Shown: positions 41,884-47,958 of the stretch, piece after piece
Layout: every line of letters starts with the position of its first letter
Position numbering within the stretch: the first letter of the stretch is position 1
Source: Gammaproteobacteria bacterium
Lineage (GTDB): Bacteria > Pseudomonadota > Gammaproteobacteria > SZUA-140
Assembly (NCBI GenBank): GCA_026981935.1
Contig: JALSIC010000084.1
Span: 1-47,958, forward strand
DNA: 47,958 bases
Direction: 5' to 3'
Notes under the pieces: generated by a model
What the model was told of the DNA's origin: nothing
The model's input: the letters and a program-made list of their open reading frames with translations, nothing else
The model's database searches: none
Translations under genes and position numbers: made by a program

Positions 41884-42807
41884 ATGAGACTGGCAATGAT
41901 AGGGCTGGGCCGGATGGGCGGCAACATGGTGCGGCGCCTGCGCCGTGCCGGCATCGAAGTGGTGGGCTATGCGCCCGATGCCGAAGCCCGCAAGGCCCTG
42001 GCAGACGAGACGGGAATGATCCCTGCGCCCACGCTCGTCGGCGCGCTCAAGAAGCTGGAGGATCCCAAGATCGTATGGGTGATGGTGCCCAGCGGCAAGC
42101 CGACGGAGAAGGTGATCAAAGAGCTGGAGCGGCGCCTGTCCACCGGCGACATCGTGGTGGATGGCGGCAACTCCAATTACCACGACAGTCAGCGCAATTT
42201 TGCCATCCTGGCCCAGTCGGGCATCGGTTTCATCGATGCCGGCACATCGGGCGGCGTGTGGGGGCTGGAAGAAGGTTATTGTCTCATGCTGGGTGGGGAG
42301 AAGCGCCATATCGAGGTCATTCGCCCTGTCATCGAGGCCCTCGCCCCGGCGCCCGACCGCGGCTGGGCCCATGTGGGACCGCCGGGTGCCGGTCACTTCA
42401 CCAAGATGATCCACAATGGCATCGAGTACGGCATGATGCAGGCCCTGGCCGAGGGCTTTGCCCTGCTCCACAACAAGGAGGCCATGCCGCTGGATCTGGC
42501 GCAGATTGCGGAGCTGTGGCGGCATGGCTCGGTGGTGCGGAGCTGGCTGCTGGATCTTACCGCTGCCGCCCTCAAGGAGGATCAGAGCCTGCGGGACGTG
42601 GCACCCTTCGTGGCGGATTCCGGCGAGGGGCGCTGGACCGTGCTGGAGGCCGTGGAACGGGGCATTGCCGCGCCGGTGATCAGCATGGCGCTGCAGATGC
42701 GTTTCGACAGCCAGGACAAGGAAGGCTATACCAACCGGGTGCTGGCCATGATGCGCAATGCCTTTGGCGGGCATGAAGTGAAGCGTGCCGAGGGGGAATC
42801 CGGCTGA
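41884..42807 (+). CDS. gnd: 6-phosphogluconate dehydrogenase, decarboxylating (short GndA type)
   Basis: The protein has 307 residues. The Rossmann motif is [13 protein letters not shown]. Substrate and catalytic residues lie in [32 protein letters not shown] and [21 protein letters not shown] (catalytic Lys). The short ~300-residue form, instead of the ~470-residue enteric form, often prefers NAD. The residues after strand 2 (VGYAPDAEA) lack the classic NADP-binding NRT motif. It oxidises 6-phosphogluconate to ribulose 5-phosphate. Its stop shares bases with the zwf start (TGATG). Confidence 0.95.
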   Translation: MRLAMIGLGRMGGNMVRRLRRAGIEVVGYAPDAEARKALADETGMIPAPTLVGALKKLEDPKIVWVMVPSGKPTEKVIKELERRLSTGDIVVDGGNSNYHDSQRNFAILAQSGIGFIDAGTSGGVWGLEEGYCLMLGGEKRHIEVIRPVIEALAPAPDRGWAHVGPPGAGHFTKMIHNGIEYGMMQALAEGFALLHNKEAMPLDLAQIAELWRHGSVVRSWLLDLTAAALKEDQSLRDVAPFVADSGEGRWTVLEAVERGIAAPVISMALQMRFDSQDKEGYTNRVLAMMRNAFGGHEVKRAEGESG

Positions 42808-44309
42808 TGGATCCCTGCACCCTGGTTATTTTCGGCGCCACGGGCAACCTGTCGCGCATCAAGCTCATGCCGGCGCTCTACTCCCTGGAGCGTGAGGGCC
42901 GCCTGCCCGACGGCATGACCATTCTCGCCTTCGCCCGCAGACCCTGGGATCGCGACAAGTGGGTGGACGAAGTCTCGGAAATGTTGCGGGAAAAATATGG
43001 CGAGGCCATCGAGGAGACCACCTATCAGCGCTTCTGCCAGCGCCTTCATTATTTTCAGGGTGACTTGACCGATCCCCAGGCCTTCCAGCGCCTGCGCCAG
43101 GCGCTGGAAGGGGAGTCCCATCCAGGCAACGTGGTTTTCTACATGGCCATCCGTCCGGCGGATTTTGGCCCGGTGACGGAACACCTCGGCGAGGTGGGCC
43201 TGCTCCAGGAAACCCATGGCTGGCGCCGCACGGTGATCGAGAAGCCCTTTGGTTATGACCTGCTGAGTGCGCAGGCCCTGCAGCGGGGCTTTCTCAAGCA
43301 TCTCACGGAAGAACAGATCTACCGTATCGACCACTACCTGGGCAAGGGCACGGTACAGAATATCCTGGTCTTCCGGTTTGCCAATCTCCTCATGGAGCCG
43401 CTGTGGAACCGCAACTATGTGGACCACGTGCAGATCACCCATTCAGAGACCCGCGGCATCGAGGGGCGTGCCGATTATTACGATGGCGCCGGCGCCCTGC
43501 GCGACATGCTGCAGAGTCATCTCATGCAGTTGCTGACCCTGGTGGCCATGGAGCCCCCGGCGGGCATGGACGCCGAATCCCTGCGCGACGAGAAGGTCAA
43601 GGTGCTGAAATCCATCCGCCCCATCACCCAGAACGCCGTCCATGCCCATGCCTTCCGGGGCCAGTACGCCCGCGGCACCATCGACGGCAGGCCGGTGCCC
43701 GGTTATCTGGAGGAAGAAGGCGTGCCCGAGGACAGCATCACCGAGACCTATGCCGCCCTCAAGCTGTATATCGACAACTGGCGCTGGCGCGGCGTACCCT
43801 TCTATCTGCGCACCGGCAAGCGCATGGCCGAGGCCAGCTCCGCCATCGCCATCCGTTTCAAGGAACCCCCGCAGCATCTCTTTCGCAACACCCACCTGGA
43901 ACGCTTCATGCCCAACTGGCTGCTCATCGGCATTCAGCCCAACGAGTGCCTGCGCATGGAGATCCAGGTCAAGGTGCCCGGCAGCATGGAGATGCGCACC
44001 CGCCCCATCAGCCTGGATGCCTGTTATCGCAGCGGTGGCGAGGTGGAGGGCGATGCCTACGAGGAACTGCTGCTGGACGTGATGAAGGGGGATCATTCCC
44101 TCTTTCTGCGCTACGACGAGGTGGAATGGGCCTGGCGCGTGGTGGATCCCGTGCTCAAGGTCTGGTCCATGGAGCGCGACTTCATCAACACCTACCCGGC
44201 CGGGAGCTGGGGCCCGCGGGGTACCTACCGGCTGTTCGACAGCGAGGACCAGTTCTGGCGCCATTCGCTGGACCTGGACGGCATCGACGTCAGCTCGGAG
44301 GCCTTCTAG
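42807..44309 (+). CDS. zwf: Zwf, glucose-6-phosphate 1-dehydrogenase
   Basis: The protein has 500 residues: coenzyme motif [20 protein letters not shown] at the N-terminus, [12 protein letters not shown], and the catalytic-site signature [13 protein letters not shown] (~residues 174–186). C-terminal YLRTGKRM and substrate-binding elements are present. It opens the oxidative pentose-phosphate route, followed here by the gnd product. Middle gene of gnd–zwf–pgi, joined to gnd by TGATG. No 6-phosphogluconolactonase gene is in the operon. Confidence 0.96.
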   Translation: MDPCTLVIFGATGNLSRIKLMPALYSLEREGRLPDGMTILAFARRPWDRDKWVDEVSEMLREKYGEAIEETTYQRFCQRLHYFQGDLTDPQAFQRLRQALEGESHPGNVVFYMAIRPADFGPVTEHLGEVGLLQETHGWRRTVIEKPFGYDLLSAQALQRGFLKHLTEEQIYRIDHYLGKGTVQNILVFRFANLLMEPLWNRNYVDHVQITHSETRGIEGRADYYDGAGALRDMLQSHLMQLLTLVAMEPPAGMDAESLRDEKVKVLKSIRPITQNAVHAHAFRGQYARGTIDGRPVPGYLEEEGVPEDSITETYAALKLYIDNWRWRGVPFYLRTGKRMAEASSAIAIRFKEPPQHLFRNTHLERFMPNWLLIGIQPNECLRMEIQVKVPGSMEMRTRPISLDACYRSGGEVEGDAYEELLLDVMKGDHSLFLRYDEVEWAWRVVDPVLKVWSMERDFINTYPAGSWGPRGTYRLFDSEDQFWRHSLDLDGIDVSSEAF

Positions 44310-44312
44310 GCA

Positions 44313-45959
44313 GTGTCGGCCCTCACGGCTTCTTCCGCGTGGCAGGCACTGGCCGTCCACCGCCGGGAGATGGAGGGCTGCCACCTGCGCGACCTGTTTG
44401 CCGCGGATCCGGACCGTTTCCGGCGTTTCTCCCTGTGCCTGGACGATCTGCTGCTGGATTATTCCAAGAACCTGGTGACGGAGAAGACCCTGTCACTGTT
44501 GCTCGACCTGGCCCGCGCCGCGGAGCTGCCGGCCTGGACGGAGAAGATGTTCCGTGGCGAGAAGATCAACTTCACCGAAAACCGCGCCGTGCTCCACGTC
44601 GCCCTGCGCAACCGCAGCAACGCGCCCATCCCTGTCGATGGCGAGGATGTGATGCCGGCGGTCAATGCCGTCCTGGAGAAGATGCGGCGCTTCAGCAGCG
44701 ACCTGCGCGAGGCCCGCTGGCGGGGGCATACCGGCAAACCCATCCGGGACATCGTCAACATCGGCATCGGCGGCTCCGACCTGGGGCCGGTGATGGTCAC
44801 CGAAGCCCTGCGTCCCTACTGGCACCCGGAACTGCGGCCCCATTTCGTCTCCAACGTGGACGGCACGCACATCGCCGAGACCCTGCGCGGCCTGGATCCT
44901 GAGACAACGCTTTTCATCGTCGCCTCCAAGACCTTCACCACCCAGGAAACCCTCACCAACGCCCATACCGCCCGCGACTGGCTGCTCACCGCCCTGGGCG
45001 ACGAGGCGGCGGTGGCACGGCACTTCGTGGCGCTCTCCACCAACCGCGAGGCGGTGCAGGCCTTCGGTATCGACCCCGCGAACATGTTCGAGTTCTGGGA
45101 CTGGGTGGGGGGGCGCTATTCCCTGTGGAGCGCCATCGGCCTGTCCATCGCGGTGACCATCGGCATGGAACATTTCGAGGAACTGCTCGAAGGGGCGCAC
45201 GAGATGGACCAGCATTTCCGCTCCGCGCCGCTGGAGGCCAACATGCCGGTGGTCCTGGGCCTGCTGGGTGTCTGGTACAACAACTTCTTCGGTGCCCGGA
45301 GCCACGCCATCCTGCCCTACGACCAGTACCTGCATCGCTTCCCCGCCTATTTCCAGCAGGGCGACATGGAGAGCAACGGCAAGCGGGTGGACCGTGACGG
45401 CAAGATCGTGGACTACGATACCGGCCCGGTGATCTGGGGCGAGCCGGGTACCAACGGCCAGCATGCCTTCTACCAGCTTCTTCATCAGGGGACACCTTTC
45501 GTGCCCGCGGATTTTCTCGCCGCCGCGGAGAGCCATAATCCCCTGGGAAAACACCATGAGATCCTGCTCGCCAACTTCTTCGCCCAGACCGAAGCCCTCA
45601 TGCGCGGGCGGACGGAGGCCGAGGCGCGGGCCGAGCTGGCGGATCAGGGTCTGGCGGGCGAGGCCCTGGAGCGGCTGATACCCCACAAGATATTCCCTGG
45701 CAACCGGCCCACCAACGCGATCCTGTACCGCAAGCTCACGCCGCGCACCCTGGGACGGCTCATCGCCCTGTATGAGCACAAGATCTTCACCCAGGGCATC
45801 ATCTGGCGCATCAACTCCTTCGATCAGTGGGGCGTGGAGCTGGGCAAGCAGCTGGCCAGAAGCATTCTCCCGGAACTGACGGACGACGAACCCGCCACCG
45901 CCCACGACAGCTCAACCAACGGCCTGATCAACCACTACAAACAACTGCGTCGCACTTGA
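44313..45959 (+). CDS. pgi: Pgi, glucose-6-phosphate isomerase
   Basis: The protein has 548 residues from the GTG at 44313, 3 bp after zwf. Family motifs: [52 protein letters not shown], the catalytic region [13 protein letters not shown] with a nearby [12 protein letters not shown], and [15 protein letters not shown]. It interconverts G6P and F6P, feeding the zwf–gnd route and, through ADP-glucose, the glycogen synthase encoded nearby. Full length. Confidence 0.97.
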   Translation: MSALTASSAWQALAVHRREMEGCHLRDLFAADPDRFRRFSLCLDDLLLDYSKNLVTEKTLSLLLDLARAAELPAWTEKMFRGEKINFTENRAVLHVALRNRSNAPIPVDGEDVMPAVNAVLEKMRRFSSDLREARWRGHTGKPIRDIVNIGIGGSDLGPVMVTEALRPYWHPELRPHFVSNVDGTHIAETLRGLDPETTLFIVASKTFTTQETLTNAHTARDWLLTALGDEAAVARHFVALSTNREAVQAFGIDPANMFEFWDWVGGRYSLWSAIGLSIAVTIGMEHFEELLEGAHEMDQHFRSAPLEANMPVVLGLLGVWYNNFFGARSHAILPYDQYLHRFPAYFQQGDMESNGKRVDRDGKIVDYDTGPVIWGEPGTNGQHAFYQLLHQGTPFVPADFLAAAESHNPLGKHHEILLANFFAQTEALMRGRTEAEARAELADQGLAGEALERLIPHKIFPGNRPTNAILYRKLTPRTLGRLIALYEHKIFTQGIIWRINSFDQWGVELGKQLARSILPELTDDEPATAHDSSTNGLINHYKQLRRT

Positions 45960-46014
45960 CGGAATCGCCGGGTTACACTCAGGTAAATATCAGATGCCTG
46001 AACCAGTTTCTCCC

Positions 46015-47040
46015 TCAGGGGGGGCGGGGCGAGGACGTCCAGGCATCCTGCGCTTCCCCCCGCTCAACCACCGCTGCAAACACATCCGCCAACGGACTGC
46101 GCACCGCATTTCCGCCTCGCTGCAGCACATGGGTGTAAATCTGCGTGGTCTTGATATCCTTGTGCCCCAGTTGTTCCTGTACCGTGCGGATGTCCGCGCC
46201 GCGCTCCAGCAGATGCGTGGCAAAGGAATGGCGCAGGCAGTGGCAGCTGACCGGCTTCTCGATGCCCGCCCGGCGCGCCGCGGCCTTGACCGCTTTCTGC
46301 AAGGCGCTCTCATCATAGTGATGGCGTCGCTCAACCGCGCTGCGGGGATCAATACTGCGGCGTCGGGCGGGAAAAACGTATTGCCAGGCCCACTCACGTG
46401 CCGCGTTGGGATACTTGCGCGCGAGCGCATAGGGCAAGTAGACCGCGCCGAAACCCTCGGCGAGATCCCGTTGGTGAATGGACTTGACCTTCTCCAGGTG
46501 CCGTTGCAAATAGGGAATCAATTCTTCACTGAGCGTTACAACACGGTCCTTGTTGCCCTTGCCGCTGCGCACGTAGATCGCCCGGCGCCGGAAATCCAGG
46601 TCCTTTACCCGCAACCGGAGGCATTCCATCAGACGCAGGCCTGAGCCGTATAACAAGGCAGCCATCAACCAATGGGCGCCACGCAGTTGCGACAGCAGGC
46701 GCACGACCTCGTCCCTGGTGAGCACCACCGGCAGGCGCCGGGTGCGCTTGGCCCGCACCAGCCCGGCCAGCTCGGGCGAATCCCGGTCGAGCACCACCCG
46801 GTAGAGAAAGACCAGGGCATTGAGAGCCTGATTCTGCGTGGCGGCCGAAACATGCCGTTCACAGGCCAGGTGATTGAGGAACGCGGTGATTTCAGGTGGG
46901 CCCAGCTCTGCGGGGTGGCGCTTGCCGTGAAACAGAATGAACTGCCTGATCCAGCCTACATAGGCCTGTTCGGTGCGAATGCTGTAATGGCGGACGCGCA
47001 GCGCCGCGCGCACTTGCTCCAGCAATGGGGATTTCGCCAT
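46015..47040 (-). CDS. intI: Integron integrase (IntI-type tyrosine recombinase)
   Basis: The protein has 341 residues from the ATG at 47038–47040, with GGAGG six bases upstream. N-terminal SAM-like domain: [19 protein letters not shown]. Catalytic residues are Arg in [19 protein letters not shown], the box [34 protein letters not shown] with the Tyr nucleophile. The integron-specific insertion is present between the catalytic blocks ([41 protein letters not shown]). It recombines attC cassettes into attI. Transcription away from the AT-rich stretch on its right is the usual orientation relative to a cassette array. Intact. Confidence 0.93.
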   Translation of the reverse strand: MAKSPLLEQVRAALRVRHYSIRTEQAYVGWIRQFILFHGKRHPAELGPPEITAFLNHLACERHVSAATQNQALNALVFLYRVVLDRDSPELAGLVRAKRTRRLPVVLTRDEVVRLLSQLRGAHWLMAALLYGSGLRLMECLRLRVKDLDFRRRAIYVRSGKGNKDRVVTLSEELIPYLQRHLEKVKSIHQRDLAEGFGAVYLPYALARKYPNAAREWAWQYVFPARRRSIDPRSAVERRHHYDESALQKAVKAAARRAGIEKPVSCHCLRHSFATHLLERGADIRTVQEQLGHKDIKTTQIYTHVLQRGGNAVRSPLADVFAAVVERGEAQDAWTSSPRPP

Positions 47041-47327
47041 GGTCAACCTCCTTGTCGTACCAGCCTCTTCCGTAAAGCTCACCATCATTGTAATCTTTTC
47101 ACCAGGGACTCTGCCAGGTGGAAACATTGAATGGCATGAAAATCATCCCCCTCTCCCGCCGGGAGAGGGCAGGGGTGAGGAGGCCATAAAGCAAATAATA
47201 CCTTTGCAAGACTCCCCGACCCTCCTGAGGGTTTGGATAACAATGAACATGAGAACGGCCAGGCCGTGCAGTCAGCGCGCCCAATATAGTCCGCCACAAA
47301 AAACCAGGGAAGAAGAGGAGAGAAATC
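47041..47327. other. Region upstream of intI where attI would be expected
   Basis: This 287-bp stretch contains two hairpins and the ribosome site of the next gene, but no attI site I can identify with confidence. attI sequences vary too much between integron classes to recognise by eye. Confidence 0.4.
47149..47169. repeat. CCCTCTCCC-gcc-GGGAGAGGG hairpin (REP-like)
   Basis: A perfect 9-bp stem with a 3-base loop, followed by aggggtgagg. This CCCTCTCCC/GGGAGAGGG…GGGGTGAGG element is widely scattered in proteobacterial genomes. A second small palindrome, ACCCTC-ct-GAGGGT, lies at 47219–47232. Confidence 0.75.
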
Positions 47328-47600
47328 ATGGAGGTTATCAGAAAGATAAAACCCGGCGTCAACGGCAGCAAACGCCACCTGAACCAGTATGGCAACCGCC
47401 TGGTCTGCGTGCGCTACCGCCACGACCGCGCCAACCGCAGAAACCTCGTCACAGTCGAACTCATAGTCGCAGAATACCCGCACCGCGCCGGCAACTACCA
47501 GGAATTCGATGATCTATATCCGCACCCCAACCGGAATACCTTGCTCAAAATCGGATACCACGAAAAAGAACTCCAGAAAGCTATCAGGCAACGCGGCTGA
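47328..47600 (+). CDS. Small conserved-looking protein beside the integron integrase
   Basis: The protein has 90 residues with GAGGAG six bases before the ATG. It starts MEVIRKIKPGVNGSKRHLNQ and is strongly basic, with CVRYRHDRANRRNLVTVELIVAE (strand-rich). I have a vague recall of similar small proteins in many proteobacteria, none with known function. Its orientation matches a gene cassette read away from intI, but no attC follows it, so cassette status is unproven. It may bind nucleic acid, judging only by charge. Confidence 0.65.
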   Translation: MEVIRKIKPGVNGSKRHLNQYGNRLVCVRYRHDRANRRNLVTVELIVAEYPHRAGNYQEFDDLYPHPNRNTLLKIGYHEKELQKAIRQRG

Positions 47601-47876
47601 AAATGGCTGAAAAACATAAAATTATGGTCATTACCCTATCGAATAGTTCAGGAAATGGGGCTGGAAGGAAGAATTGTTGAAAAGTATGAAAAGAATGAAA
47701 CCAGGTGATTTTCATTATTGGAAATTCATATCCAGTAGTAGACACGAGTTTCCATATCTGGAAACATTTTGCGGGTAGTGTTTGATAAAAAAATATCCAG
47801 TACTGGACATATATCCGGATATAAAAATTCCAGATACTAACTGTTATGCGCATAAATTCAATTAGGAGGTTAATTC
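47601..47876 (+). promoter_or_regulatory. AT-rich, palindrome-filled promoter of an antitoxin-like gene
   Basis: The 276 bp are strikingly AT-rich. They contain TCCAGTACTGGA (12-bp perfect palindrome, 47796–47807), TATATCCGGATATA (14-bp perfect palindrome, 47810–47823), TTTCCA-N4-TGGAAA (about 47749–47764) and further TATCCAG and TTCCAGATA copies at about 47729 and 47828. The shared half-site is A/TTCCAG. Such arrays are typical of toxin–antitoxin autorepression. Confidence 0.55.
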
Positions 47877-47958
47877 ATGAGCACAGCAAAATCTGAAGTG
47901 AAGTCGCTTTTGGATAAGCTGCCCGATGACTGTACGCTGGAAGACGTTCAGTATCATT
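47877..47958 (+). CDS. Antitoxin-like protein, N-terminus only (cut by window end)
   Basis: Only 27 residues are visible: MSTAKSEVKSLLDKLPDDC then TLEDVQYH. GGAGG lies six bases before the ATG. The LLDKLPDDCTLEDVQYH pattern is familiar from small antitoxins and addiction-module proteins paired with RelE/ParE-type toxins. The palindromic promoter upstream supports this. The rest of the gene and any toxin lie outside the window. Confidence 0.6.
   Translation, partial: MSTAKSEVKSLLDKLPDDCTLEDVQYH

Noticed and set aside
47839-47876. Possible attC core around CTAACTGTTATGC
   Set aside because: GTTATGC does not fit GTTRRRY strictly and no matching inverse core lies 60–130 bp upstream.

Overview
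The window is a GC-rich gammaproteobacterial chromosome segment. The signal-recognition RNA–dnaX–ybaB–recR order, NsrR, oligoribonuclease, RsgA, GlgA and a gnd–zwf–pgi sugar-phosphate operon fit a free-living, probably chemolithotrophic member of the Chromatiales or a relative. This placement is an inference; no 16S rRNA gene or other taxonomic marker is present. I see no tRNA genes and no CRISPR array.

Region 1 (1–4.6 kb) is a scrap-yard of mobile and defence genes. It holds an HTH protein running off the left edge, a serine recombinase broken by a 14-bp tandem duplication and fused to an AbiEii toxin remnant, the C-terminal piece of its antitoxin, an intact Fic AMP-transferase with an array of operator-like repeats, and two tyrosine-recombinase fragments that meet tail to head. 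Region 2 (4.9–6.3 kb) is a DUF4143 AAA ATPase preceded by four direct repeats that run into its start codon.

Region 3 (6.4–23.1 kb) is a complete group 2a (cyanobacterial/Huc-like) [NiFe] uptake hydrogenase island. The left-going operon encodes a TPR protein, two tiny membrane proteins, a NifU–Rieske fusion, an NHL-repeat protein and HypF-HypC-SIS-HypD-HypE-HypA-HypB. Most of its genes overlap or nearly abut. The right-going part encodes a sigma-54-type activator with a degenerate receiver domain, a zinc-ribbon protein, HupS, HupL, two tandem four-cysteine proteins whose C-termini look like HiPIP, the maturation protease and one unknown protein. Good sigma-54 promoter candidates lie before both the activator and hupS. 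Together these genes build, mature, wire and regulate a cytoplasmic H2-oxidising enzyme that lacks a Tat signal.

Region 4 (23.4–29.3 kb) is the proteobacterial dedicated sortase system: kinase and response regulator on one strand, and divergently a VIT/vWA surface protein with an LPQTA sorting signal plus its class GN sortase. Region 5 (29.2–46 kb) is mostly housekeeping: MsrA, a VanZ-like protein, a low-GC lipoprotein, 4.5S RNA, dnaX-ybaB-recR, a PQQ sugar dehydrogenase, NsrR, RsgA, an M48 protease, Orn, GlgA, Gnd, Zwf and Pgi. Region 6 (46–48 kb) holds an intact integron integrase. Beside it are a small unknown gene and an AT-rich, palindrome-filled promoter leading into an antitoxin-like gene cut by the window edge. 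I could not find a convincing attC site there.
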